Assembly (NCBI GenBank): GCA_947631595.1
Contig: CANRLZ010000001.1
Coordinates: forward strand, 24,976-88,975
Origin: an uncultured Oscillospiraceae bacterium
GTDB lineage: Bacteria > Bacillota > Clostridia > Oscillospirales > Oscillospiraceae
Direction of reading: 5' to 3'
Length of the DNA: 64,000 nucleotides
Positions within the stretch are counted from its first letter, which is position 1; every line of letters starts with the position of its first letter. This document shows, one piece after another, positions 45,727-54,344 of the stretch. Under the pieces are notes generated by a model. It was not told the origin of the DNA and ran no database searches. It was given only the letters and a program-made list of their open reading frames with translations. A program made the translations under genes and the position numbers.

Positions 45727-46566
45727 TCAGAGGCGTTTGCGGTAGGCGCGGGGGGTGACGCCGTAGCGCTTTTTGAAGGCGTCTTTGAAGTAGCTGCTGT
45801 CGGAAAAGCCGCAGCGAAAGGCGATCTGGGTGATGGCCTCGTCGGTGGTGGCCAGCAGCAGGGCGGCGCAGCGCAGGCGGAGAAAGGACAGGTACTCGTG
45901 TGGCCCGATGCCCACCGAGGCGCGGAATTTTTTGCTCAGGTAGTTGGGGCTGTACCCCGCCGCCGCCGCGATGTCCCGGGCGGTGATCCGCTCGGCGTAG
46001 TGGTCGTGGATGAACCGGGCGGCCTGGACGATCTGCCGGTCGGTGGTGTGGATGTCGGCGGGGATGCTGTCCGGGAAGCGGCAGGCCCGGGCGCACAGGA
46101 GGAGCAGCTCCTGGAGCATCGCCCGGAGCATCGGCCCGGAGCGCTCATCGCCCAGCCGCTCCTCGTGGAGCATCCGGGAGAACTGGGCGTCCATGGTCTC
46201 CCGCAGGGCCTCCGGGGTCTGGAAGACCCGTGGGGCGGAGAGGAAATCCTCCCCCCTGGGCAGCAGCGCCGCCACCGCCCGGTCCAGGTCGTCCCGGGCG
46301 AAGAGGACGTTGTTGCGCTTGCACCGGCCGGAGAGGTACCGGGTGGAGTGGAAGACCTCCGGGGGGATGAGCAGGAAGTCCCCGGCGTGGAGGTCGTACA
46401 TCTGGCTCTCCAAAAAGAAGCGGCAGGCGCCGCTCTCCACATAGAACAGCTCAAAGTAGGGGTGGCAGTGGGGCCGGGGCATGGCAAAGCCCGCGTCCCG
46501 CACCGCGGTCTGGGCCTTGACGCCCCGGATGGGTTCTCTGGGGTCATAGGCGGGCCGATTTTCCAT
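45727..46566 (-). CDS. AraC-family transcriptional regulator
   Basis: The 279-residue protein has an N-terminal cupin sensor (PRPHCHPYFELFYVESGACRF, DFLLIPPEVFHS) and a C-terminal pair of helix-turn-helix motifs (ITARDIAAAAGYSPNYLSKKFRASVGIG; ITQIAFRCGFSDSSYFKDAFKKRYGVTPRAYRK). It probably senses a small organic ligand. ATG 46566 follows GGGGGAG at seven bases; the frame extends to 46629 without such a signal. It is divergent from the MATE transporter, which is its likely target. Confidence 0.93.
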   Translation of the reverse strand: MENRPAYDPREPIRGVKAQTAVRDAGFAMPRPHCHPYFELFYVESGACRFFLESQMYDLHAGDFLLIPPEVFHSTRYLSGRCKRNNVLFARDDLDRAVAALLPRGEDFLSAPRVFQTPEALRETMDAQFSRMLHEERLGDERSGPMLRAMLQELLLLCARACRFPDSIPADIHTTDRQIVQAARFIHDHYAERITARDIAAAAGYSPNYLSKKFRASVGIGPHEYLSFLRLRCAALLLATTDEAITQIAFRCGFSDSSYFKDAFKKRYGVTPRAYRKRL

Positions 46567-46586
46567 CTCTTCACTCCCCCAAATCG

Positions 46587-46637
46587 TTGAAAAAACAATG
46601 TTCTGACAATATGATAATAGAAAATCCATGGAAAATC
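46587..46637. promoter_or_regulatory. MATE gene promoter and candidate AraC-type binding repeat
   Basis: TTGAAA (46587-46592) and TATGAT (46610-46615), 17 bp apart, read toward the transporter. Direct repeats GAAAATC (46620-46626) and GAAAATC (46631-46637), one helical turn apart, fit AraC-family half-sites. On the minus strand they fall in the spacer of a weak TATTAT-containing promoter, consistent with autoregulation. Confidence 0.45.
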
Positions 46638-46703
46638 AAGAAAAACCGCTGTACCATACAAGGCGTATCCGCCAAAAAGCGGGAGAGAGGGGGGAGAAGA
46701 CAG

Positions 46704-48173
46704 ATGGAGACGGTAGAAAAGCGGCGGTATACGCTCTTCACCGGCAAGCAGCTCTTCTGGCTCATCGTGCCCATCGTCATCGAGCAGATCTTCTCCACCT
46801 CCCTGGGCTTTTTTGACTCCATCCTGGTGTCCAACATCCACGCGGCGGAGGCGGTGCGGAGCAACGCCAGCAACGCCGTGGGCAACGTGGACTACATCAA
46901 CAACCTCATCATCCAGCTCTTCTCCGCCTTCGCCACCGGCGGCTCCATCGTCACCTCCCAGGCCCTGGGCGCGGGGGACAACGACCTGGCCAACAAGCTG
47001 GCAAAGCAGCTTTTGATGCTGGTCATCTGCGTCGCCCTGGGGGTGGCGGGTCTCTGCCTGCTCCTCAACAGGCCCATCATCCGGCTCTTTTACGGCCACG
47101 TGGACCCCACCACCTTCGGCTACCAGCAAACGTACTTTTACGTGACCGCCCTCTCCTTCCCCTTCATCGGCCTGTTCAACGCCTGCGCCGCCCTGCTGCG
47201 CGCCCAGCGCAAGAGCTTGGTCACCATGACCAGCGCGGCCATCAGCTGCGGGGTGAACGTGGCGCTGGACGCCCTTTTCATGTACGTCCTCAACCTGGGC
47301 GTCCTGGGCGCCGGGCTTGCCACCCTCTTCTGCCGGGCGGTGCCCGCGCTCTTTATGCTGACCCTCCTGGGCCGGGAGGGGAACCTGGTCCGGGTGCGGC
47401 TGTGGGGGCCGTTCCGCTTCGACGGGGCGATGCTGCGGCGCATTTTGCGCATCGCCATCCCCAGCGGGGTGGAGAGCGCCCTGTTCCAGCTGGGTAAGCT
47501 CATGACCAACACCTTCGTGAACGCCGGGGTGTACGCCACCGGGGCCAAGAGCCTCACGGCGCTGAACGAGGCGGGGGAGACCATCTCGGTGAACATCCAG
47601 GCCAACGGCAACGCCATCGCCAACCAGATCAACAACTTCGCCTCGGTGGTGGGCGGCGGCGTGGGCACCTCCTGCCTCACGGTGATCGGCCAGTCGGTGG
47701 GTTCCGGCGACCTGGGCCAGGTGAAGCACTATATGCGCCGGATGTTCCTCATCTCCTACCTGGCCAATGGCCTGTGCGTGGGGCTGATCCTCTCCTTGGT
47801 GCCGGTCATCTCCCAGCTCTACGGCTACACCGCTGAGGCCAAGGCCATCGGGCAGAGCTGCCTCTACCTCTGCCTCATGTTCCAGTTTTTCACCTACCCC
47901 CTCTCCTTTACCACGCCGGGCATCCTGAAGGCCACCAGCGACGTGAAATACGTCATGTACTGCGCGGTCTTCTCCATGTTCGTCATGCGGGTGGGCCTGG
48001 CCTTTTTGCTCACCACCGACCGCATCCCCGGCCTGCCCCAGCTGGGCGCCATGGGCTACTGGATCGGTATGTGTTCCGACTGGGTGCTGCGCTCGGTGCT
48101 CTTCCTCTCCCGGCTGCTCTCCGGCCGGTGGAAGAAGGCCTCCGGCATGATCCGGGACCCGGCTCCCAACTGA
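46704..48173 (+). CDS. MATE-family efflux transporter
   Basis: The 489-residue product has about twelve membrane helices in two six-helix halves. Landmarks are LFWLIVPIVIEQIFSTSLGFFDSILV in helix 1, an ATGGSIVTSQALGAGD segment, and a GVGTSCLTVIGQSVGSGD repeat in the second half. MATE proteins export cationic drugs or organic molecules with Na+ or H+. ATG 46704 is chosen for its GGGGGGAG site; the longer frame to 46587 starts inside the promoter. The substrate is unknown. Confidence 0.93.
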   Translation: METVEKRRYTLFTGKQLFWLIVPIVIEQIFSTSLGFFDSILVSNIHAAEAVRSNASNAVGNVDYINNLIIQLFSAFATGGSIVTSQALGAGDNDLANKLAKQLLMLVICVALGVAGLCLLLNRPIIRLFYGHVDPTTFGYQQTYFYVTALSFPFIGLFNACAALLRAQRKSLVTMTSAAISCGVNVALDALFMYVLNLGVLGAGLATLFCRAVPALFMLTLLGREGNLVRVRLWGPFRFDGAMLRRILRIAIPSGVESALFQLGKLMTNTFVNAGVYATGAKSLTALNEAGETISVNIQANGNAIANQINNFASVVGGGVGTSCLTVIGQSVGSGDLGQVKHYMRRMFLISYLANGLCVGLILSLVPVISQLYGYTAEAKAIGQSCLYLCLMFQFFTYPLSFTTPGILKATSDVKYVMYCAVFSMFVMRVGLAFLLTTDRIPGLPQLGAMGYWIGMCSDWVLRSVLFLSRLLSGRWKKASGMIRDPAPN

Positions 48174-48188
48174 CGTTTTGTAAAACGA

Positions 48189-48229
48189 CCCCCTGACGCG
48201 GGCGACCCCCCGCGCCAGGGGGCTTTTTT
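48189..48229 (+). terminator. Terminator of the MATE gene
   Basis: The stem CCCCCTGACGCGGG/CCCGCGCCAGGGGG, with one mismatch, is followed by T6. Confidence 0.9.
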
Positions 48230-48246
48230 ATGCCCGGACGCCGGAC

Positions 48247-48281
48247 TTCGACGGGTTTTGCCCCGGCGGGCGTAGTACCAT
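48247..48281 (+). promoter_or_regulatory. Candidate control region of the spoIIA operon
   Basis: TTCGAC (48247-48252, complement of a Spo0A box core) is followed after 23 bp by TACCAT (48276-48281), an arrangement like that before spoIIE. In B. subtilis the operon is sigma-H dependent and Spo0A activated; no clear sigma-H promoter was recognised. Confidence 0.25.
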
Positions 48282-48329
48282 GGCCCTGAAGGGGACAAGC
48301 CCCCGCGCCGGTGAAAGGAGAGGAGAGAT

Positions 48330-48638
48330 ATGCCCATCCGCCTTGTTCAGGAGAAAAACGACCTGACCGTCTACCTCCAGGGGGAGATCGACCACCACGG
48401 GGCCAGGGGGATGATGCTGGCCCTGGACCGGGAGGTGTCCGCCCGGGACCCCAGGGAGCTGACGGTGGACATGAGAGAGGTGGGGTTCATGGACTCCTCC
48501 GGCATCGCCGTGCTGCTGCGGTGCTGGCGGCGGCAGGAGGAGACGGGCGGAACAATGCGGGTGCGCAACGTCCCCGCCCAGGCCAGGCGGGTCTTCACCG
48601 CCGCCGGGCTGGAGAAGATCATCCCCATGGACGACTAA
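48330..48638 (+). CDS. spoIIAA: Anti-sigma F factor antagonist SpoIIAA
   Basis: The 102-residue STAS-domain protein has the phosphorylated serine region MDSSGIAVLLRCWRR. Unphosphorylated SpoIIAA binds SpoIIAB and frees sigma-F; SpoIIE (7340-9661) dephosphorylates it. AAAGGAGAGGAG precedes the ATG, and spoIIAB and sigF follow closely. Confidence 0.95.
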   Translation: MPIRLVQEKNDLTVYLQGEIDHHGARGMMLALDREVSARDPRELTVDMREVGFMDSSGIAVLLRCWRRQEETGGTMRVRNVPAQARRVFTAAGLEKIIPMDD

Positions 48639-48653
48639 GGAGGTTTACATAAT

Positions 48654-49100
48654 ATGACAGCGATCTTGAACCAGGCCACCCTCCTCTTTCCCTCCAAGAG
48701 CAGCAACGAGAGCTTTGCCAGGGCCACCGCCGCCTGCTTCGCCGCCCAGCTGGACCCCACCCTGGAGGAGCTGGGGGACATCAAGACGGCGGTGAGCGAG
48801 GCGGTGACCAACGCCATCGTCCACGCCTACCCCCGGGAGCTGGGGGTGGTGACCCTGCGGCTGCGCATTCTGGAGGGGGGCGTCTTCGAGGTTTCGGTGA
48901 AGGACAAGGGGGTGGGCATCCCCGACGTGGAGCGCGCCCGCCAGCCCCTCTACACCACCGGGGACGACAGCCGTTCCGGCATGGGCTTCACCATCATGGA
49001 GAGCTTCATGGACTGGGTGCGGGTGCGCTCCCTGCCGGGGAAGGGCACCACCGTCACCCTGCGCAAGCGCATCACCCCCCGGATGGGGGGCGCTCGGTGA
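48654..49100 (+). CDS. spoIIAB: Anti-sigma F factor SpoIIAB
   Basis: The 148-residue GHKL-type kinase has N-box EAVTNAIVHAY, G1-box VKDKGVGIPD and a G2-like GMGFTIMESFMD. It holds sigma-F inactive and phosphorylates SpoIIAA. It ends in a 4-base overlap (GTGA) with sigF, indicating translational coupling. Confidence 0.96.
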   Translation: MTAILNQATLLFPSKSSNESFARATAACFAAQLDPTLEELGDIKTAVSEAVTNAIVHAYPRELGVVTLRLRILEGGVFEVSVKDKGVGIPDVERARQPLYTTGDDSRSGMGFTIMESFMDWVRVRSLPGKGTTVTLRKRITPRMGGAR

Positions 49101-49807
49101 ACCGCGCCCCCTCGGCGGAGCTTCTGGACAGGGCCAGGGAGGGGGATCGGGAGGCGGCGGAGCGGGCCATCGCGGAGAACGCCGGGCTGATCTGGTCCAT
49201 CGTGCGGCGCTACACCGGGCGGGGCGCCGACCCGGAGGACCTCTACCAGTTGGGGTGCCTGGGCTTCCTCAAGGCCATCCAGGGCTACGAGCGGGACTAC
49301 GGCACCCAGTTTTCCACCTACGCCGTGCCCAAGATCGCCGGGGAGATCCGGCGGTTTTTGCGGGACGACGGGCCGGTGAAGGTGAGCCGTTCCCTGAAGG
49401 AGCGGGCGGCGAAGATACGCACTGCCGCCGCCGCGCTGGCCGCCCGGCTGGGCCGGGAGGCCACATTGTCCGAACTGGCCGCCGAGACCGGCCTGGAGCC
49501 GGAGGCCATCGCCGCGGCCCAGACCGCCACCCAGAGCGTGGCCTCCCTCCAGGCGGAGACGGGGGACGGCATGACCCTGGAGAGCGCCCTGGGGGTGCAG
49601 GGGCCGGAGGAGGAGCTGGTGGAGCGCTTCGCCCTCCGGGACGCCATCGCCGCCCTGGGGGAGCGGGAGCGGAAGGTGATCCTGCTGCGCTACTACCGCG
49701 CCATGACCCAGGAGCAGTGCGCCCAGGTGCTGGGGGTGAGCCAGGTGCAGGTGAGCCGCATCGAGAAACGGGCCATCGCCCGGCTGCGGGGGCTGCTGGG
49801 GCCGTGA
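49097..49807 (+). CDS. sigF: RNA polymerase sigma-F factor (SpoIIAC)
   Basis: The 236-residue sigma-70 family protein has region 2 (NAGLIWSIVRRY, PEDLYQLGCLGFLKAIQGYERDYGTQFSTYAVPKIAGEIRRFLRDDG), region 3 and region 4 (GERERKVILLRYYRAMTQEQCAQVLGVSQVQVSRIEKRAIARLR). It drives the first forespore-specific genes. It starts with GTG at 49097. Its gene order after spoIIAA and spoIIAB is the canonical spoIIA operon. Confidence 0.95.
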   Translation: MNRAPSAELLDRAREGDREAAERAIAENAGLIWSIVRRYTGRGADPEDLYQLGCLGFLKAIQGYERDYGTQFSTYAVPKIAGEIRRFLRDDGPVKVSRSLKERAAKIRTAAAALAARLGREATLSELAAETGLEPEAIAAAQTATQSVASLQAETGDGMTLESALGVQGPEEELVERFALRDAIAALGERERKVILLRYYRAMTQEQCAQVLGVSQVQVSRIEKRAIARLRGLLGP

Positions 49808-49838
49808 GGCCACAGGGGGAGGCTTTTTTGGGGAGGTA

Positions 49839-49914
49839 TTGCTTTTTCATAAGTTGTGTGCTATCATGCAAACTAGCATTTTGGCGCCCACGGCCCTGTG
49901 CTGTGGGCGTTTTT
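49839..49914 (+). promoter_or_regulatory. aroF promoter and leader terminator hairpin
   Basis: TTGCTT (49839-49844) and TATCAT (49862-49867) are 17 bp apart with TGTGC before the -10. Ten bases after the expected start, CGCCCACGGC (49885-49894) pairs with GCTGTGGGCG (49900-49909) and is followed by T5. The hairpin may end the sigF transcript, or act as an attenuator of the aro operon, since it lies between the promoter and the gene. Confidence 0.6.
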
Positions 49915-49934
49915 GTGTAAAGGAGAGAAAAACC

Positions 49935-50954
49935 ATGGTCGTTGTTATGAAACCGGGCACGAAAAAAGAGGAGATCGAGGCTTTAGCCAGGTCTTTTGAG
50001 GAGCAGGGGCTGAACGTGGGCATCACCAACGGCGTGGGCTGCACCATCCTGGGTCTGGTGGGGGACACCACCGCCGTGGACATCGACAAGCTGTCCGTCC
50101 TGCCCAACGTGGAGCGGATCATGCGGGTGAGCGAGCCGTATAAAAAGGCCAACCGCAAGTTCCACCCCCAGGACAGCGTCATCCAGGTGGGGAATACCAA
50201 GGTGGGCGGCGGGCACTTCGCCGTGATCGCCGGGCCGTGCTCGGTGGAGAGCGAGGCGCAGATGATCGAGGTGGCCCGGGACGTGAAGCTGGCGGGGGCG
50301 TGTATGCTCCGGGGCGGCGCGTTCAAGCCCCGCACCTCCCCCTACTCCTTCCAGGGCATGGGCGTGCCCGGCCTGGAGCTGCTGCTGGAGGCCAAGCGGG
50401 AGACGGGGCTGCCCATCGTCACCGAGATCATGTCCCCCAAGTACTGCGAGCTGTTCGAGGAAAAGGTGGACGTGGTGCAGGTGGGCGCCCGGAATATGCA
50501 GAACTTCGACCTCTTGAAGGAGGTGGGCAAGATGTCCAAGCCCGTCCTCCTGAAGCGGGGGCTTTCCAACTCCTACGAGGAGTGGATCATGTCCGCCGAG
50601 TACATCATGAGCGAGGGCAACGAGAACGTCATCCTCTGCGAGCGGGGGGTGCGCACCTTTGAGACCTACACCCGCAACACCCTGGACGTCTCCGCCATCC
50701 CCGCCATCCACCGCATGAGCCACCTGCCCGTGCTGGTGGACCCGTCCCACGCCGCGGGGATGAGCTGGATGGTGGAACCCCTGGCTCTGGCCGCCGTGGC
50801 CGCCGGGGCGGACGGGCTGATCATCGAGGTCCACAACGATCCCCCCCACGCCAAGTGCGACGGCCAGCAGTCCCTCACCCCGGAGAGCTTCCAGGCCGTC
50901 ATGGGCAAGGTCCGCGCCCTGGTCCCCATGGCCGGCAAGGTGCTGGAGGCATGA
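49935..50954 (+). CDS. aroF: 3-deoxy-7-phosphoheptulonate synthase (DAHP synthase)
   Basis: The 339-residue protein has an N-terminal ferredoxin-like regulatory domain (MVVVMKPGTKKEEIEAL...) and the type I-beta barrel with FAVIAGPCSVES, RGGAFKPRTSPYSFQG, VGARNMQNFDLLKEVG, LKRGLS, LCERGVRTFE and VDPSHAAG. It condenses PEP with erythrose 4-phosphate, the first step of the shikimate pathway. AAAGGAGAG lies before ATG 49935. It is the first gene of the aro operon and overlaps aroB by ATGA. Confidence 0.97.
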   Translation: MVVVMKPGTKKEEIEALARSFEEQGLNVGITNGVGCTILGLVGDTTAVDIDKLSVLPNVERIMRVSEPYKKANRKFHPQDSVIQVGNTKVGGGHFAVIAGPCSVESEAQMIEVARDVKLAGACMLRGGAFKPRTSPYSFQGMGVPGLELLLEAKRETGLPIVTEIMSPKYCELFEEKVDVVQVGARNMQNFDLLKEVGKMSKPVLLKRGLSNSYEEWIMSAEYIMSEGNENVILCERGVRTFETYTRNTLDVSAIPAIHRMSHLPVLVDPSHAAGMSWMVEPLALAAVAAGADGLIIEVHNDPPHAKCDGQQSLTPESFQAVMGKVRALVPMAGKVLEA

Positions 50955-52033
50955 GACAGCTTCGGGTGGACCTGCCCGGCAGGGCATACGACATCCTCAT
51001 GGAGCGGGGGTGCCTGGAGTCCGCCGGCGCGCGGGTGAGGGAGGTCTGTCCCAGGGCCAGGCGCCTGTTCGTGGTCACCGACACCAACGTCCAGCCCCTG
51101 TACCTGGGCCGCTTGCGGGAGAGCCTGGAGCGCGCCGGGTTTCAGGTGACCGCCGCCGTCATCCCCGCCGGGGAGGCCTCCAAGTGCCCCCGGCAGTTGG
51201 CCTCTCTCTGGGAGGAGATGATGGCCTGCGGCCTCACCCGCACCGACGCTGTGGTCGCCCTGGGGGGCGGCGTGGTGGGAGACCTGGCGGGTTTTGCCGC
51301 CGCCACCATCCTCCGGGGGGTGGACTTCGTGCAGATCCCCACCACCCTCCTGGCCCAGGTGGACTCCTCCGTAGGGGGCAAGGTGGCGGTGGACCTGAAC
51401 CACGGCAAGAACCTGGCCGGGGCTTTTTGGCAGCCCCGGCTGGTGCTCATGGACCCGGACACCCTGGACACCCTCCCCGACGCCACCTTCGCCGACGGCA
51501 TGGCGGAGGTCATCAAATACGGCTGTATCTTCGACAAGACCTTCTTCGCCTTCCTCGCCGCCCGCCCCAGCCGGGGGGCGGTGATGGAGGAGATCGAACA
51601 CGTTTTGTATACCTGCTGCGACTTAAAACGACAAGTTGTCGTGGAGGACGAGCGGGACCGTGGCCGGCGGATGCTCCTGAACTTCGGCCACACCATCGGC
51701 CACGCCTACGAGAAGGCGGGCAACTACCAGACCTGGACCCACGGCCAGGCGGTGGCCGCGGGGATGTGCGCGGCGGCCAAGCTGGGCGTGGCCATGGGGG
51801 TCACCCCGCCGGACGCGCCGGAACAGATCGAGGCCGCCGTCACCGCCCTGGGCCTGCCGGGGGATATCCCCTGCTCCCTCCGGGACTACGCGGAGGCCAT
51901 CTGCCTGGACAAAAAGAGCGCGGGGGATCAGGTGAGCGTGATCTTGCTGGAGGAGATCGGCCGCGCCGTACCCCACAAAATGCCCCAGGCACAGCTCATC
52001 GAGCGGCTCAAGCCCTTTTGCCGGGAAGCGTAA
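50951..52033 (+). CDS. aroB: 3-dehydroquinate synthase
   Basis: The 360-residue protein has the DHQS landmarks: VVALGGGVVGDLAGFAAA, PTTLLAQVDSSVGGKVAVD, NLAGAFWQP, FADGMAEVIKYG, and zinc-binding LNFGHTIGHAYE with HGQAVAAGM. It cyclises DAHP using NAD+ and a metal. Codons around 51605-51645 are unusual for this genome (TTA, AAA, CGA, CAA, GTT) and contain a perfect 15-bp palindrome at 51628-51642. Confidence 0.96.
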   Translation: MRQLRVDLPGRAYDILMERGCLESAGARVREVCPRARRLFVVTDTNVQPLYLGRLRESLERAGFQVTAAVIPAGEASKCPRQLASLWEEMMACGLTRTDAVVALGGGVVGDLAGFAAATILRGVDFVQIPTTLLAQVDSSVGGKVAVDLNHGKNLAGAFWQPRLVLMDPDTLDTLPDATFADGMAEVIKYGCIFDKTFFAFLAARPSRGAVMEEIEHVLYTCCDLKRQVVVEDERDRGRRMLLNFGHTIGHAYEKAGNYQTWTHGQAVAAGMCAAAKLGVAMGVTPPDAPEQIEAAVTALGLPGDIPCSLRDYAEAICLDKKSAGDQVSVILLEEIGRAVPHKMPQAQLIERLKPFCREA

Positions 52034-52045
52034 GGAGATGCGCCC

Positions 52046-53290
52046 ATGACCGTCACCATCACACCCACCAAACTGGCCGGGCGGGTCACCCCGCCGCCGT
52101 CCAAATCCCAGGCGCACCGCCTCCTCATCGCCGCCGCCCTGGCGGAGGGGGAGAGCCTCATTCGCCGCCTCGCCCCCTCCAAGGACATCCTCGCCACCCG
52201 GCGGTGTTTGGAGGCGCTGGGGGCGGAGTTTCAGGAGACGGAGGAGGGCTTGATCGTCCACGGCCTGGGGGCCAACGCCATGTCCCCCCTGCGCCGTATG
52301 GCCCTGCCCCGGCTGGACTGCGGGGAGTCCGGCTCCACCCTGCGCTTCCTCATCCCCGTGGCCCTGGCCGTCCGGGGCGGCGGGGAGTTCACCGGCGGGG
52401 GGCGGCTCATGGAGCGCCCCCTGGAACCCTACTTTGCCATCTTCCGGGAGAAGGGCATTTTTTACCAGCAGAAAAACGGAGTCCTCACCGTCCAGGGGCT
52501 GCTCACCCCCGGGACCTACGCCCTGCGGGGAGACGTGTCCAGCCAGTTTTTCACCGGGCTGCTCTTCGCCCTGCCGTTGCTGGACGGCCCCTCCGCCATC
52601 GTGCCCACCACGGCGCTGGAGAGCGGGGACTACATCGCCATGACCTGCCGGGCCATGGACCGTTTCGGCGTCACCTCCACCGCCACATTGTCCCTGCCCC
52701 CCCAGTACCACCTGGCGGGGAACCAGCGCTACCACCCGGCGGAGGCCGCGGTGGAGGCGGACTGGTCCCAGGCGGGCTTCTGGTACGCCGCCCGCGCCCT
52801 GGGCAGCGCCGTGGAGCTGGACGGGCTGGATATCAACTCCGCCCAGGGGGATAAAGTAGTGGCGGAGCACTTTGACCGCCTCACCCGGCCTGGGGATGTG
52901 GACATCGACGTGTCCGGCTGTCCCGACCTGGCGCCCCCCCTGGCCGTCATGGGGGCGGTGCGGCAAGGGCACACCCGCCTGGGAAACGCCGGGCGGCTGC
53001 GGATGAAGGAGTCCGACCGGCTGGACAGCGTGACCCAGGTGCTCTCCGCCCTGGGGGCGGACATCGTCCAGGGGCCGGACTATCTGGACATTCAGGGCAA
53101 AGACCGGCTGGCGGGGGGCGTGAGGGTGGACAGCTTCAACGACCACCGCATCGCCATGATGGCCGCCGTCGCCGCCACCCGCTGTCAGCGCCCGGTGACC
53201 GTCACCGGGGCGGAGGCGGTGGAGAAATCCTACCCCGACTTCTGGGCGGAGTACGAGAGAACGGGAGGTCTGCTCACATGGAATACGTGA
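52046..53290 (+). CDS. aroA: 3-phosphoshikimate 1-carboxyvinyltransferase (EPSP synthase)
   Basis: The 414-residue protein has PPSKSQAHRLLIAAALA, LDCGESGSTLRFL (a phosphate-binding block), GDVSSQFFTGLL, VEADWSQAGFWYAA, and RMKESDRL with DHRIAMM near the end. It transfers the enolpyruvyl group of PEP to shikimate 3-phosphate. AAGGAGATG precedes it. Its end overlaps aroC by 13 bases. Confidence 0.96.
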   Translation: MTVTITPTKLAGRVTPPPSKSQAHRLLIAAALAEGESLIRRLAPSKDILATRRCLEALGAEFQETEEGLIVHGLGANAMSPLRRMALPRLDCGESGSTLRFLIPVALAVRGGGEFTGGGRLMERPLEPYFAIFREKGIFYQQKNGVLTVQGLLTPGTYALRGDVSSQFFTGLLFALPLLDGPSAIVPTTALESGDYIAMTCRAMDRFGVTSTATLSLPPQYHLAGNQRYHPAEAAVEADWSQAGFWYAARALGSAVELDGLDINSAQGDKVVAEHFDRLTRPGDVDIDVSGCPDLAPPLAVMGAVRQGHTRLGNAGRLRMKESDRLDSVTQVLSALGADIVQGPDYLDIQGKDRLAGGVRVDSFNDHRIAMMAAVAATRCQRPVTVTGAEAVEKSYPDFWAEYERTGGLLTWNT

Positions 53291-54321
53291 TTTTCGGCGA
53301 GTCCCACGGCCCCGCCATCGGGGTCACCCTCACCGGCGTCCCCGCGGGGCTGGAGCTGGATCTGGACGCCCTCCAGGCCCAGCTGGATCGCCGCGCCCCC
53401 GGCAAGGACGCCACCGCCACCGCCCGGCGGGAGAGCGACGCGGTGCACATCCTCTCCGGCGTCTTTGAGGGCAAGACCACCGGCGCACCCCTGGCCATGG
53501 TCATCCGGAACGCCGACCAGCACTCCGGGGACTACGACGCCCTGCGCTACACCCCCCGGCCCTCCCACGGGGACTACCCCGGCTTCATCGCCTCCCAGGG
53601 CTGCCAGGACCACCGGGGGGGCGGGCACTTCTCCGGCCGCCTCACCGCGCCCCTGGTGGCGGCGGGGGCGGTGGCCCGGCAGGTCTTGGCCGGGCGGGGG
53701 GTCACCGTGGCCTCCCACATCGCCATCATCGCCGGGATCTGGGACAGCCCCTTTGAGACCCGGGAGGAGCTGGAGGCCCTGGCCGGTCAGCCCTTCCCCG
53801 TGCTGGACCCGGAGGCGGGGGAGAAGATGCGCGGGGCCATCCTGGAGGCCAAGGGCCAGGGGGACAGCGTGGGCGGCGCGGTGGAGTGCGCCGTCTTCGG
53901 CCTGCCCGCCGGGCTGGGCGCGCCGGACTTCGGCAAAAACGTGGAGGGCGTCTTCGCCCAGCACCTCTTCGCCATCCCCGCAGTGAAGGCGGTGGAGTTC
54001 GGCGCGGGGTCCGCCTTCGCCTACCACCGGGGGAGCCAGGCCAACGACCCCCTGGCCGTCCGGGACGGCGCGGTGGTCACCGAGACCAACCTGGCCGGGG
54101 GGATCAACGGCGGCATCACCAACGGAATGCCGGTGGTGTTCACCGCCACCTTCCGCCCCACCCCCTCCATCGCCCTGCCCCAGCGGAGCGTAGACCTGCG
54201 CACCGGGGAGGAAGTGGAGATCGCCATAAAGGGCCGCCACGACCCCTGCGTCGTCCCCCGGGCGGTGCCGGTGGTGGAGGCCGCCGCCGCCCTGGCCGCC
54301 TGCCAGGTGCTGGGGATCTGA
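53278..54321 (+). CDS. aroC: Chorismate synthase
   Basis: The 347-residue protein begins MEYVIFGESHGPAIGVTL, about ten residues shorter than common family members, and has RPSHGDYPGF, QDHRGGGHFSGRLTAPLVAAG, and NGGITNGMP. The GGGHFSGR block differs from the usual GGRSSARET form, and RPSHGDY differs from RPxHADxTY, placing it in a divergent clostridial-looking branch. It converts EPSP to chorismate with reduced FMN. A different upstream start is unlikely because the gene already overlaps aroA. Confidence 0.92.
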   Translation: MEYVIFGESHGPAIGVTLTGVPAGLELDLDALQAQLDRRAPGKDATATARRESDAVHILSGVFEGKTTGAPLAMVIRNADQHSGDYDALRYTPRPSHGDYPGFIASQGCQDHRGGGHFSGRLTAPLVAAGAVARQVLAGRGVTVASHIAIIAGIWDSPFETREELEALAGQPFPVLDPEAGEKMRGAILEAKGQGDSVGGAVECAVFGLPAGLGAPDFGKNVEGVFAQHLFAIPAVKAVEFGAGSAFAYHRGSQANDPLAVRDGAVVTETNLAGGINGGITNGMPVVFTATFRPTPSIALPQRSVDLRTGEEVEIAIKGRHDPCVVPRAVPVVEAAAALAACQVLGI

Positions 54322-54344
54322 AAGAGAGAAAAGGAGGCTTTGCC

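Noticed and set aside
49866..49935. Leader peptide or T-box controlling aroF
   Set aside because: The leader has no stop-delimited aromatic-rich peptide and no T-box GGTGG sequence or specifier stem, and is too short.
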